Of a stretch of 11,760 bases of DNA, positions 1 through 9,939 are shown one piece after another (the first letter of the stretch is position 1; each line of letters opens with the position of its first letter). The notes beneath the pieces were generated by a model, which was given only the letters and a program-made list of their open reading frames with translations, had not been told where the DNA came from and did no database searches. Where the stretch lies: the NCBI GenBank assembly GCA_003990745.1, contig RBNI01006086.1:1-11760 (forward strand). The letters are read 5' to 3'. Both the position numbers and the translations under genes were made by a program. Origin of the DNA: Jimgerdemannia flammicorona. Lineage: Eukaryota; Mucoromycota; Endogonomycetes; Endogonales; Endogonaceae.

Positions 1-226
1 AGCAAGTATACTACCAACTAGTTAAGCTATATAAAAATCTCATTCTAGAACTAGGAGAGCAGACTATCTTTGAAATTTTCATATCTTATCTCAATCAGAT
101 ATATAGAGAAGTTTATAAACTAAACCTATTGAAAAATAGTAGAAGATCTTAGAAAAAAGAAAAGGCCTTTCTGTAACCTAGGAGAAAGTAAAGCATTTTA
201 CTAATATTGGAGAAAAATTGACCCTC
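1..226. other. AT-rich degenerate sequence, unassigned
   Basis: This stretch is very AT-rich, lacks an open frame of useful length in any direction, and shows no motif I can name. It lies directly upstream of recognisable Ty3/gypsy reverse-transcriptase remains and has the same base composition, so it is probably the decayed upstream part (gag/protease side) of the same element. That is inference from position and composition only. Confidence 0.4.
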
Positions 227-898
227 CAGCAATAGCAACAACTTACAGAGCTTCTTAATAAATATCGGAATATCTTTACTATAAACTATAGCAATCTACT
301 ATATAACACATTATACCACTATAGTATAAATACAGAAAATACAACACCTATCTAGCAGAAGCCTTATAGAATACTCTATTACCTAAAGATATTCAAGAAG
401 GAATATATTTAGAACTCTTAAATAATAGAGTTATCTGACTCTCCACTAGTCTCTGGGCTAGCTCTATACTTATTATACCTAAGAAAGGAGAATAGAGACT
501 CTGTATAGATTACAGAAAGCTCAACTTAGTGATAAAAAAAAATGTATACTCTTTGTCTAGAATTGATGATCTCTTAGATCAATTATAAGATACCAGATAC
601 TTCAGCAATATAAATCTTTTTACAGAATTCTATAAGATCTCCATAGACTCCAAAGATATTGAAAACAGCTTTTCTTATTCTAGAAAAACTATTTGAATAC
701 CTCTGAATATCCTTTGAACTTTGTAATATATCCTCTACCTTCTAGAGAATAATGAACTTAGTCTATGGTCTACTGATCTACTACTATCTATTTATATATA
801 TAAATAATTTCAATATCTATTTAACAAATTTTAAAGAATACTTATACTATCTAAAAGAATTCTTTCAGCTTACTTATAAGAACTACCTGAGATGATAT
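227..898 (+). pseudogene. Ty3/gypsy retrotransposon pol fragment (reverse transcriptase), heavily decayed
   Basis: The remains of a Ty3/gypsy (Metaviridae-type) reverse transcriptase can be read by switching frames. From about 227 the frame gives a pre-RT segment ending in a KPYR-like motif. From about 405 a second frame gives STSLWASSILIIPKKGE and then LCIDYRKLN, followed by [10 protein letters not shown] and a degraded YFSNINL (family consensus YFSKIDL). From 662 a third segment gives KTAF, FEYL, FELCN, STF and RIMN, which match the family's KTAF..FEYLVMPFGLxNAPxTFQRxMN. The catalytic YxDD box reads YINN near 799-810, so both aspartates appear lost by G-to-A. There are several in-frame stops and at least two frameshifts (near 390-405 and near 660). 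Both C-to-T and G-to-A damage occur and I see only one CpG, so this looks like an old, inactivated copy. Identification of the family is firm; the ends are not. Confidence 0.85.
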
Positions 899-1076
899 CT
901 TTCTCCAGTACCATTCAAGTTATATAACTTTTGGAAAGTACTTATAACATTGTTTTTGGAGAAAAGAGACTAGCAACATAGTAACTGATAGGCAATCTGA
1001 GGTACATACTGGGCAGGGTGGCCCAAGTACTTTCAACTGGCAGCATGTAGGGAGAGGCTCTGGCCTGGGGGGTAGT
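899..1076. other. Junction between gypsy remnant and LINE; LINE 5' region
   Basis: Composition changes here from AT-rich (gypsy side) to G-rich and C-poor (LINE side), most visibly between about 945 and 1010. The LINE ORF1 frame is open from 948, just after a TAA at 945, but no ATG occurs in that frame before 1077. The exact insertion point cannot be fixed because the LINE's target-site duplication would need the right flank, which lies beyond the window. It is therefore unclear whether this is a true 5' UTR or a 5'-truncated ORF1. Confidence 0.45.
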
Positions 1077-2954
1077 ATGAGGGGGCTGCTGGCAGGAGAA
1101 TGCAGAAGAGGAGGAGGTAGTGATGGAGGATAGAGGTCTGGGAGAGCAAGCTTTGCAGAGACAGTAAAGGAGATGGGAAAGACAGTAGTATAGGGGGAAG
1201 TAGTCCTTAGCAGTGGGGGCAGTAGAGCTAGGGGTAGAGTGGCTGGGGTGAGTGTGATAGCTGATGGTGATGGGACTACCAATCTGGAAAAAAATCCAGA
1301 TATGATCACTGATGGCAAGACTGAGTGGCTGGGGCTTGGAAGGCAGGGGGATTTGGTAGATAGTGTGATGGGTCTGGTGGTGGCCCCATTACTCAAAAAA
1401 TCGATCTTGGCATTTGTGATCACACTGTACTTCTAGGGCCTAGTAGTGACAGTGAAAATAGTGCTGGGGCTTATCACTAAGCAGGTGGCTGGAGCTATGT
1501 CAGTAAATTTTCTAAAGAGATTGGAGAGAGTAGAGGTGGGCTTTGAGGAGGCTGAGCCTTTGGAGGAGGCACTGAAGGTTGGATTGACTATTGGGGAGGT
1601 GTGTGTTCCAATGACATATTGCCTGAGATAGGATCCCAGGGTGGTACAACTGCTGGTAAAAGGAGTACTCACAGTGACAGTGGTAGAGATGAGAAGGAGA
1701 GTCAAGGAGATCATAGTGGAGTATGGAGAGGTAGTGGATATCAGATTCAGAGTCTGGGAAGGGACTTTGCTCAGGACTGAGGATATTGATGTGAGAATTT
1801 GGCTGGCAGAGAAGGAGGCTACTGGGAAGGCAAGGGACTGGTCTTCAGGAATAGTCTGGGGGACAATCTTATATAAGATGATGAGGGTGAAAGGGAGTAA
1901 GGAAGAGGAAGAGAACTTATTGGAAGTACTGGAAGAGCTGAGTGGTGCTGTGGAGCAGTGGGCAAAGGCTTGGAAGACTTTTGTAGAGTTGACACATTTG
2001 GAGGTGGTGGATGGGAAGCAGATTTGAGTGGACAAGGGGCAGTGGGAAAGAGCTCAGAGATGTAAGAGATAGAGGGAGCTACTAGCTAAGCTGGAGGGTA
2101 GACTACAGAAGAATGCAGGTGGAACAGTAGATGTGGGGGGTGCCAAGGTGAGTGTCTGGGCCAGTGAGGGTGGTGGGAGTGTAGAAAAGGGGACAGGAGA
2201 GGACAGGGAGAAGACTGGCAATGACCCATATGCTGATGGTACATTTGAGGTCTGGGAGGAGGCCGGGGAGGACTCGCCTACTCCTACTCCTCTTATTAGG
2301 TGAGGTCTAGCTTCTCAAAGCAGGGTGGTAGAGGATGTACTAATGTGGGGGGCCCAGCAAGTACAATTTGAAGTTCCAGAGGTAGCAAATGGGGGACAAG
2401 TAGTGGCAGTTGGAGAGGAGGAACTGGTGGATATCCTGGAGGTATAGAATGAGTCTGTGAGTGCTGGGGCTAATATCACAATGTTGGATGGAGGGAGGCT
2501 GGTAACTCTGAGAGGGAAAAAGGTGGGGAACCTACTTTGGATATATAGAATGATGAATAACCTGGCAGCTGAAGAGTTGGGGGAGGTGGACCTGAGAGTA
2601 ATGATTGATGAGCATTGAGCACAGATCCTACAGGGGGATGGAGTGGTGATGGCATTGAAGGTGGAAATCCTTGTAGTGTATCTGGGGGAGGAAGGGTATG
2701 AGGTGGATAAGGAGCAGGAGGCAGAGCTGGCAGGAGTCACTGGTGAGAGGGTGAAATACTGCTGGACCAAGCATCATGGATTGTAGCTCTAGCAGGAAGT
2801 CTATCTGGAGTACTGGGAGGAGTTTGAGGAGAAGGTGGATGGGGAGATGAATGAGCTGTTGGCTGGATTGGAGGCTCAGAGGGCTGAAGAGGCAGAGGTG
2901 ACTGTAGAACATAATTTGGACATAGTGCAGGAAGAGATGAATATGGAGCAGTAG
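1077..2954 (+). pseudogene. LINE ORF1 (nucleic-acid-binding/Gag-like protein by position), inactivated by stops
   Basis: One reading frame is followed from ATG 1077 to TAG 2952, about 625 codons, with eleven internal stops and no frameshift: TAG at 1131, 1191, 1434, 1629, 2070, 2445, 2784 and 2790, and TGA at 2025, 2301 and 2616. By position, directly upstream of an EEP-RT ORF2, it should be the LINE ORF1 product, which in this class binds element RNA. The predicted protein has an early SFAETVK-like stretch, is rich in Glu, Val and Gly, and ends in a strongly acidic, helical-looking segment. I do not see a CCHC knuckle. All stops can be explained by C-to-T in CAG (Gln) or CGA (Arg) on the sense strand. 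The start is uncertain: the frame is open back to 948, so ORF1 may be 5'-truncated. ORF2 follows in the same frame after 30 nt. Confidence 0.65.
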
Positions 2955-2984
2955 AGATGGACTTTTAACATATTATATTTTATT

Positions 2985-5556
2985 ATGAATAATACAACCA
3001 ATATTTTTTCTTTGAATGTGAATGGGTTGTGGAGTACTTCTCAACATAGAAAAATTTTTACTTGGCTGAAGGAATTGGAGGCTGATCTCTTCCTCTTGCA
3101 GGACATCAGGTGCAAGGATGATTTGGATAGGCTGGAATAGACAAAGGAATAGGGAGGTGAGGCAGTTTGGAAGGGCAAGGTTGGGATTCTGATCTGAAAA
3201 GACAGAGGGGAGATATGGAATATGAGAAGCTAGGGGAATAGATTGGTCTGGGGAGAGTGGATATATACAGGTTGGGAACTAGTTATAGTGGGCTCTTGTT
3301 ACTGCCCCACTGTATGGGGTGAGCATGTGAATTGGGTGAAAGGTCTTCAGGAGAGTAGGGTCCTTGCTGAGACTGAGGTGGATATGTTTGGTGGAGACTT
3401 CAATATGGTTCAGGACATATAGATAGACAGAACAGATAGAGGATAGGGAGCTGAGAGTAGGAGTGGAGGACTGGCAGCATAGGAGGAAGTGAAAAGGCTA
3501 AGTGCTCTAGTGGATACTGGTAGGGAGAGTTGGGGGGATAGGAGGGTATACACCCATTGGACAGGGGGCCTGGAGACAAGGATTGACTGGATCTTGACAG
3601 CTAGCTGCTGGGGCTTGAATATTTGGAAGTTGCTGGAGGTGGAATAGTATCTATGGTCAGATCATTGAGAGCTGTTAGGACAGGGGCATTTTGGAGGAAG
3701 TGGGAATGGGCCTGGACATTAGCACCTCAATTTCTCTTTATTAGATGATAGGATCCAGTAGAATAAGTGAGCTGAGGACATTTAACTGAGGGTAGAGGGC
3801 TGGAGGCAGGAGGGTGCCCCAGTTGGTGTTCAGTGGATGAGGATGAAGAAGATAGCCAGGGTCTACTGGAGTGAGGCTGGCAAGGAGGCTGGGAAGCAGA
3901 GGAGGCAATGGGTGAGATGAGCTTCTGTTAGACTGACTAGACTCTTGGAGAATTGGACAGGGCTAGTGACATTGGAGGGGGGAGAGAATTGGAGATTAAT
4001 GAGGGTGAAAATGGAGATTGGTGAATTACAACTGGTGTTGCAGGAAGAGGAAGAGGCAAGGGTGCAGAGTTTGGTGGCATGACTTCATTGGCAGGGTTTG
4101 GAGGAAGGGGAGAGGCCCTCAAAGTATCTCATGAGGGTCCTTCTGATGAGAAGAGTATAGCAAAGATGGGAGAGGGTACTTAACTCTGATGGTATACTGG
4201 TGTATGATATACAAGACATTCTTCAATCATTAAAGGAGCAATGGAGTGGATTATGGAGTAAGGAGGAGGGTGGGGCAGATGCTGCTGCCATTGACTGGGT
4301 ATTGGAGAATTGGAACCCCCCATAAGTGGATGGGCTGGATGACTTGGTATTGTCAGTATAAGAGAAAGAGATCCACCAGGTTCTTGTCACAACAACACTG
4401 GGTATAGCACCTAGAGAGGATGGTCTGCTCTGGGACTTCTGGAAGAAGATGATGGGGGTCCCAGGAGTCCTGGGTAAGATGATAGCATTGTGCAATTTTA
4501 TACTATGGACAGGGAGATAGGTGGGGGAGCAGGACCTGGGGCTGGTGATATTGCTTTATAAGAACAAAAGAAGGTGAGAGGACTGGAAGAACTGGTGGCC
4601 AATTATGCTGCTGGACATGAATAGAAAGTTAATAACTAAGGTGGTAGTTGCAAGGCTATAGAAGGTGGCCCAGTGAGTCTTGGATGTTGAGCAGAGGAGC
4701 TTTGTAGGAGGCCAGCTCATTAGGGATGGCACAGTCTGGGTGCATAGTATTATTGAAGAGATATAAGCTTGTAGACTGGATGGGTGACTGGTCTTCTTGA
4801 ACCAGGAGAAGGCTTATGACCAGGTGTGACAAGTCTGGCCGGCAAAAGTATTAAATAGGACTAGAGTACTGCATCAGTTCTGAGCAGCAATGATCAGCCT
4901 ACTGGAAGAGAGTAGGGCTGCACTCATGTATAATAGACATAGAGGGATATCATTTCCCCTGGGTAGGGGTGTGCTCCAGGGGGACCCACTGTTCCCCATT
5001 CTGTATGCTCTTTCTCTAGAACTCCTAATAGACAGAATCAGGCAGAAGATAGTAGAGCTCTCCATCTTTGAAATTGGGTGGAAAGTTGGAGTCTTTGTAG
5101 ACAACATAGTGGTCAGTCTGGGATCAATTGCTAATATTGAGGAGCTCAAGGTAACAGTGGAGTGGTCTGAGGAGAACTCTGGGGCTAAGCTCAATTAGCA
5201 CAAGTATGAAACTATAGTATTAGACAATGGCCTGGTGAGAGGGGATATTATTGAAACAATCATCCCTGCTGGTGAGATAGTGCAGTACTTGGGTATTTAT
5301 TTGTCAGTATATGGGTCAGTCCTACCCAGACTTTGGTGAGAGCAGAGGGTTGGTATCTGAGAGGAGGCTCTGTGAAGTTGGGGGGATCACTACTTGTCTC
5401 TAGTGGGGTATATCTCAATTTTGAATGTCTATTGGCTGCCAAAGTTGTGGTATCTGACTTATTATCTGGACTTCTTAGCCTAGGTGGTGAAGAGATTGAT
5501 GAAGCTGGCCAAGGGGTAGATCTGGGCTGAAAGATGGAGTCAGATCAGTTGAGAGG
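2985..5556 (+). pseudogene. LINE ORF2, 5' part: EEP endonuclease plus reverse transcriptase, split by copia insertion
   Basis: ORF2 encodes the retrotransposition enzyme: an endonuclease that nicks the target and a reverse transcriptase that copies element RNA onto it. ATG 2985 opens directly into the endonuclease core NIFSLNVNGL, with an LLQD box (usually LQE), GGDFN (residues 136-140), RIDWIL (199-204) and SDH (225-227). The RT follows: WWPI near 4600, FVGGQ, motif A FLNQEKAYD (catalytic Asp position is Asn, residue 606), GVLQGDPL (663 onward), motif C FVDN (second Asp is Asn, residue 707), then QYLGI and a post-RT segment with KLWYL. At least 33 in-frame stops are present (for example TAG 3138, TGA 3666, TGA 4827, TAG 5196) but no frameshift. 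Expected residues at the stops are Gln or Arg, for example SDH followed by TGA where the family has Arg. The reading frame is cut at 5556 by the copia element and resumes at 10596. Confidence 0.9.
5552..5556. repeat. Target-site duplication, left copy (AGAGG)
   Basis: AGAGG lies immediately left of the left LTR and recurs immediately right of the right LTR at 10591-10595. A 5-bp duplication is the size expected for Ty1/copia integrase. Confidence 0.93.
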
Positions 5557-5712
5557 TGTTGTGGAATGTGGACTTTTGGAGAGAGAAGCAAAGTGTTTAT
5601 TACTAATTCTTACACGCTTTTATATGTCGCCATCAGTGACGTTTACATGATGACATAGTCAAGGAAGGCTGCGCCACCATATATATCGAGTTGTAACCTA
5701 CATATTTCAATA
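5557..5712 (-). repeat. 3' LTR of the copia element (156 bp)
   Basis: Reading the + strand it runs from TGTTGTGG to TTTCAATA and pairs with 10435-10590. The two LTRs differ at seven sites, all transitions (four with C here and T in the other LTR or the reverse, three A/G). In element orientation the ends are TATTG...CAACA rather than the usual TGTTG...CAACA. Confidence 0.95.
5596..5601 (-). terminator. Candidate poly(A) signal AATAAA in the 3' LTR
   Basis: The + strand reads TTTATT, giving AATAAA in element orientation about 110 bp into the 156-bp LTR, downstream of the TATA-like box. The same hexamer is present in the 5' LTR at 10474-10479. This would place the R/U5 border near the end of the LTR. 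Assignment rests on motif and position only. Confidence 0.45.
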
Positions 5713-5721
5713 CTCCCGCTC
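5713..5721 (-). promoter_or_regulatory. Polypurine tract for plus-strand priming
   Basis: The + strand CTCCCGCTC directly abuts the inner end of the 3' LTR. In element orientation it is GAGCGGGAG, eight of nine purines, exactly where LTR retrotransposons keep the RNase H-resistant primer for second-strand synthesis. Confidence 0.75.
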
Positions 5722-5970
5722 AACAAGATATGCAAATTCCCAAACTGCAATACTAAGCTATAACCACTGCAAAATCTCGCTATAATGTTCAGACCGCTAT
5801 CTAGAAACCGAAAAACATTTGAATTGCCTGCTTAAAGCTCGAAAAATAGGTTGAAAAGTAGAGATGTGAACATTCATAGATGAGCAATGTTGGTAGAAAT
5901 CTGCAATGTAACGATCAATGTTAAAGAAGCTTGCTGTCATTCTATTATCCTATCTCATCCCGAATTGTCC
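5722..5970 (-). other. Copia 3' non-coding region
   Basis: These 249 bases lie between the gag-pol stop (TAA 5971-5973) and the polypurine tract. No ORF, repeat or RNA motif stands out. It is probably the 3' untranslated part of the element transcript. Confidence 0.6.
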
Positions 5971-6546
5971 TTAATTACCAGTATAGAGTCCCGTAATACC
6001 CATTCCTTGCACGCATAAGTCAAACTTTGCCTTTGGAAGGGCTTTAGTTAATGAATCTGCCATCATATATTCTGTTGGAGTGTATTCAAGGTGTATAGTG
6101 CCATTTTCCACGCATTCACATATGAAATGATGCTGTATGTCAATGTGTTTCGTTCTGGCATGATGTATAGGGTTCTTCGCCAAAGCAATCATTGATTGGT
6201 TATCTTGCTGGAGTAGCGTAGAGTGCCGTTGCTCATATCCCAGCTCCTTTAACAGTTCTCGAAGCCAGATAGCCTCCTTTGTTGCTGTTGACAATGCTTG
6301 ATATTCTGCTTGCATAGATGATGTTGCCACTGAAGGTTGCTTACGCATTTGCCACGAAATGGCTCCATTGTTTACTTTAAAGATGTATCCAGTCGTAGAC
6401 CTTCTGTCATCTAAGTCGCCAGCCCAATCGGTGTCACAAGAACCAAATAGGCATATAGTACTCCCGCTTTGCCCATTATCACCGCCCAAACTGAGCGTAT
6501 AGTCCGTGGTTCCTTTGATGTATCTGAAAATTCGCTTGATTGCCAT
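5971..6546 (-). pseudogene. Copia RNase H domain, C-terminus of Gag-Pol
   Basis: The 191-residue segment gives KRIFRYIKGT, then the RNase H core: CDTDWAGD with RRSTTGY (Asp at 6427-6429), ISWQMRKQ, SSMQAEYQAL (Glu at 6304-6306), LLQQDNQSMIAL (Asp at 6202-6204) and RTKHIDIQHHFI. The catalytic acidic residues are all present. RNase H removes the RNA template during cDNA synthesis. FICEC stands where the family usually has FIRE, a possible CGT-to-TGT change. The segment ends at TAA 5971-5973, the natural end of the polyprotein. Confidence 0.95.
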
Positions 6547-6981
6547 CTAATGGCTATTGTCATAGTATGAAGAATACTGTGCCGCTTTGTTTACTGCAAA
6601 AGAGATATCAGGTCTCATCCCTTGCATAAGATACATGAGGGATCCCACGGCTTGTCGATAGGAGATGTCATTTCCCTCGGGCATAGTGTCAGACTTCTTT
6701 AGTTTCATGAATGTTTCTATAGGTGTCCCGACTGGTTTGCATTCACTCATCCCGAATCGCTCGAGAATATTTTGAATGTATGTGGCTTGCATTAGGTGTA
6801 TAGCGCACTCACGCCTGTTACATATAATCAATATTTCAAGGAGATAGGATGCTTCACCTAAGTCTGTCATTTTGAATTCCTGGCATAGTGTAGCCTTTAC
6901 GTCATTGATTTCACTTGCCGTTCCAACTAAAATAATATCGTCAACCCAAATTCTCAGATATACCATTTCTGAGGATATATG
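6547..6981 (-). pseudogene. Copia reverse transcriptase C-terminal half
   Basis: Reading continues in frame after TGA 6982 with HISSEM, then LRIWVDDIILVG, which holds the intact VDD catalytic pair at 6937-6945. Next come FKMTDLGEASYLLEI (family has YLLGI), YIQNILERFGM, CKPVGTP and AVGSLMYLM with RPDISFAVN, all standard for the copia RT thumb and connection. The segment ends after NSH at TAG 6547; the following MAIKRIFRYIKGT shows that Trp (TGG) is the expected residue there, so this stop needs a G-to-A change on the coding strand. Confidence 0.93.
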
Positions 6982-7770
6982 TCAGGTGTATATGCATGGA
7001 TCGGCTTCACAACGCTTGAATCCATTGTCTAGAAGATATCCATCGATCTTTCGATTCCACAACCTTACCACTTGCTTGATTCCGTAGAGCCCTTTGCGTA
7101 ATTTACATACGAGCTCATTTCTGTCATTGTCGTATAGTTCATATCCTTGTGGTTGAAGAACGTATAGTTCAGTATCCACGTCTCCATTTAGGAAGGCTGT
7201 CTTAACGTCCATTTGATGTATCTCATAGTCATACTTGGCTCTGATCGCAAGAAGTATTCTAAGCGAAGTCAACTTAAATACCGGGGAAAATGTCTCGTCA
7301 TAGTCTACACCGTAGCCTTGCAAGTACCCCTTTGCTACAAATCGAGCCTTATACCATTCTACATTGCCATTGCTATCGCGTTTAATTTTATACACCCATT
7401 GGGATCCTATGGCTTGTCGATCTGCTGGAAGAAGGACCAAGTCCCACATGTCATTCTCGATGAGTGAGTTATACTCCTCGTCCATAGCCTTTTTCCACTC
7501 CTTTTTATTGTTCGAATGAATGGCTTTGTCGTAGTATGCTGGCTCACCGGTCGTTGCTATGTAAGCACATTCGCAGGCATAGTTCATGTGATGTTGTTTG
7601 CGACGAGATGACTTGGGTGGGTTCCAGTAATTTCCCAGATCTGCTTGGACTTCATTATACATCCCAGATTTGCGCTTCTTCTTACCCTTCGGAAAGGTAT
7701 CCTCTTCATCATCCTCATCCATAATTTCCGTTATCCTTGGTTCTTGCAACTTCATTTCCGTTTGAATGGG
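6982..7770 (-). pseudogene. Copia integrase tail with basic NLS-like cluster, and reverse transcriptase N-terminal half
   Basis: An acidic patch (DEDDEED) is followed by a basic cluster KGKKKRK at 7669-7689, a plausible nuclear localisation signal at the integrase/RT border. The RT domain (RVT_2 family) then begins with KKAMDEEYNSLIEND, WDLV, WVYKIKRDSNG, YKARFVAKGY and DYDETFSPV. The catalytic QMDVKTAFLNG (first RT aspartate, 7207-7209) and KGLYGIKQ follow. The family's LKQAPRxWN is altered to IKQVVRLWN. The segment ends with DPCIYT at TGA 6982. Confidence 0.93.
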
Positions 7771-8571
7771 TTATGGTTTTGCTGGCATAGATCCCAAGGA
7801 TGTTGTTCCGCTAGCCTTTGCAGTTGGCGTAGATGTCGCTGGCTGTACCATCGAATTCACCGTCGGATTTGAGATAGGAATTTCCATGTAAATTTCCTGC
7901 TTAGTCTCTTTGAACTGTACGTCGCGTGAAATGATCATACGTCGTTTCTGCGGGTTCCAAAGTCTGTATCCCGCTCCATCGTATCCAAGGAATATATGCT
8001 TATCTGCCTTAAGTTCGAACTTGCCTCGGTTGCCACCTTTGTCCAGAACGTATGCCTCGCTTCCAAATATGCGTAAGTATGAAATGTCAGGCTTGGATCC
8101 ATTCCATAATTCCTCAGGGGTAAGATTGCTGTCATTCCTGGATTGCTTACCGGGATCCTTGCTTAGAGCTCGAGAGAAACAACGATTTCGAATATATGCC
8201 GCCATATTCACTGCTTCTGCCCAAAAGGACTTCGATAAGTCAGCCATATTCATCATCATTCTAGCCATTTCCACTACCGTTCAATTGAATCGTTCCACCA
8301 TGCCATTTTGCTGAGGTGTATAAGGGGCTGTCGTAGAGTACTGTATACCATTCTTCTTCAAGAAGTGTCTGAAACCTTTGTTGACATATTCTTTGCCATT
8401 ATCTGAGTGTAGGGTTCATATTCTACATCCCATCTCGTTCTCTATGGCTGCCTTGAATTCCCGGAATTTGTCGAATGCCTCGTTTTTCCCCGCAATGAAA
8501 TATATGTGAACTTTGCATATATAATCATCAATGAATGTAATAAAATACTTCTTCCCGGAGTATGATGCCAT
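7771..8571 (-). pseudogene. Copia integrase core and C-terminal region
   Basis: The frame gives YFITFIDDY, LHSDNGKEY (Asp657, 8401-8403), then PQQNGMVERFN (Glu693, 8293-8295). Asp594, Asp657 and Glu693 form the retroviral-integrase triad with D-x62-D-x35-E, the 35-residue spacing being diagnostic. TGA at 8416 (before TLHSDNG) and TGA at 8281 (after VERFN) interrupt it; Arg fits both. The later part has WAEAVNMAAYIRNR, TPEELW and IFGSEAYV, standard copia integrase C-terminal motifs, then a Ser/Thr/Pro-rich linker up to TAA 7771, where Gln (CAA) fits. The enzyme joins cDNA ends to the target and makes the 5-bp duplication. Confidence 0.93.
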
Positions 8572-9939
8572 TCATATGGGGCCACAAATATCCGTATGAA
8601 TCAAATCGAGAATGCCGGCCGCTCGCTTCGTTCGTTCCTGAAAAGGTTGCTGGGAAGCCTTGTTTGCCATGCATCCATCGCAAAAGAAATCTGGTGGCGT
8701 ATAGTTCGGTAAACCATACACGGACTTGCTCCTTATCATCTGTTCCAGGCTCGTTTTACCAATATATCCTAAGCGTTCATGCATTATATGCCAGAAATCC
8801 TCTCCTGTCATAGTTGCAGAATATGCGGATGTAGTGCCACTCGACATGCCATTGATTGCGTATAGGTTTCCCTTTTTCGATGTGTACATTAACTCATTAT
8901 TGTTCTTCAGATTAATTACTGTTACACCGTTCGGGCATATATTTACTCCTCTGTCCCCACGAGCCATCATCCGGCCTATCAAGAAGAGGTTCTTGCCTAT
9001 ATCTGGAACATATAGTACGTCCATGAAGGTGCCTGAAGGTTCATCAACGTTTCCATGTAGATGTATGCCTACATTGCCTTTCCCTTGAGCATAAATGATG
9101 TTATTGTCACCTAGCTTGATAGGTATGGGATGCTCGAACTTCTCATACGTAGAGAACCACTCCCAGTGAGCCGTCATATGCTGTGTTGTGCCCGAATCCA
9201 TGAGCCAGACCTCTTCACTGCATGCATAAGTGCTGTTCGGCGTATAGCTTACATTTGCACTGGCGCCGATGTTGACGTCACCATTTTTCACTGTCTGAAA
9301 AGTGTTTTGTTGACCAGGATTTGTAGATGTCGAACTGGTGGAATTGCATCTGCAACTGGCATTGGTGGAACTGGCGGTTGGTTCCGAATTTCCTCCTATT
9401 TCAATGGTTTCTGCATATGGATAGGTCGCCGCTTCTGCGAAGAATAGACCTCCGCCACCGCTGTTTTTGTTGTTGGCATCCACTGTGTTTGCCTGCCATT
9501 GTCCTTGCTGTTGGTCACCCTTTTCCTTCTTCTTGTGGTTGCAGTCCTGCTCACGATGTCCACGCTTATTACAGTAAAAGCATTTACCATCGAATTTCTC
9601 ACATTGCTGGCCTCGACCTTTGTTCGGCTTGCCTTTGCCTCGTCCACATGCTCCGCTGTAGAATGTTTTCTCATCGTATTCCTCATTGGCATTGTTGCTG
9701 CCTAGCCTTGTTTCCTCATTTAAAAGGCTTGTGACGACATGCTTATAATCTGATAATCTGCCGGATTCCCTCATAGCAGTGACAACCATGTTGTACACTT
9801 CGGGAAGGCCTCGTATAAGAGCCAGGACCTTGTCTTCATCCTTGATAGTGTCCGCCAGTGTAGATGTAAGGGAATTCACTTGATTCGCCAGCTCGTCGAC
9901 TCGATTGGCATAGTCCCGGATGCTCTCCTTAGACTTAAT
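8572..9939 (-). pseudogene. Copia Gag C-terminus, zinc knuckle, protease and integrase N-terminus
   Basis: This covers polyprotein residues 145-599. A CCHC knuckle C-x2-C-x4-H-x4-C lies at 9541-9582 (CFYC..H..C), following a basic Gly/Lys-rich stretch; it binds RNA. The aspartic protease active site MDSGTT is at about 9184-9201, with Asp392. The GAG-pre-integrase region follows with WH...HERLG and CDGC (residues 564 and 567). The second zinc-binding histidine expected in RLGH is Tyr here (TAT, 8764-8766), a C-to-T change that should damage the HHCC finger. The segment enters the integrase core at HTDICGP (Asp594) before TGA 8572. An apparent start at 9879 is a GTG inside the frame and not a real initiation site. 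Confidence 0.92.

Noticed and set aside
920..2912. Long minus-strand ORFs across the LINE ORF1 region (for example 920-1423 and 1433-2035)
   Set aside because: They are Ser/Thr/Pro/Leu-rich shadows of the C-poor sense strand, which rarely provides minus-strand stop codons. They show no domain, and the + frame is continuous through them into ORF2.
4890..5198. Separate short gene on the + strand
   Set aside because: It is the stretch between TGA 4881 and TAG 5196 of LINE ORF2, carrying the RT motifs GVLQGDP and FVDN.
1077..5556. Stop-codon reassignment (for example TAG read as Gln) to explain the many stops in the LINE
   Set aside because: TAG, TGA and TAA all occur in frame, CAG and CGA-type residues are also encoded normally, and the RT has lost catalytic aspartates. 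Mutational decay explains all of this.
6872..9734. Plus-strand ORFs inside the copia element (for example 9327-9734, 7910-8314, 8726-9088)
   Set aside because: They are antisense to well-supported gag-pol domains and lack recognisable motifs.
8572..9879. Independent CDS starting at 9879
   Set aside because: The start would be a GTG inside a longer frame that is open back to TGA 9940 and continues Gag from 10371; it is a segment of gag-pol.
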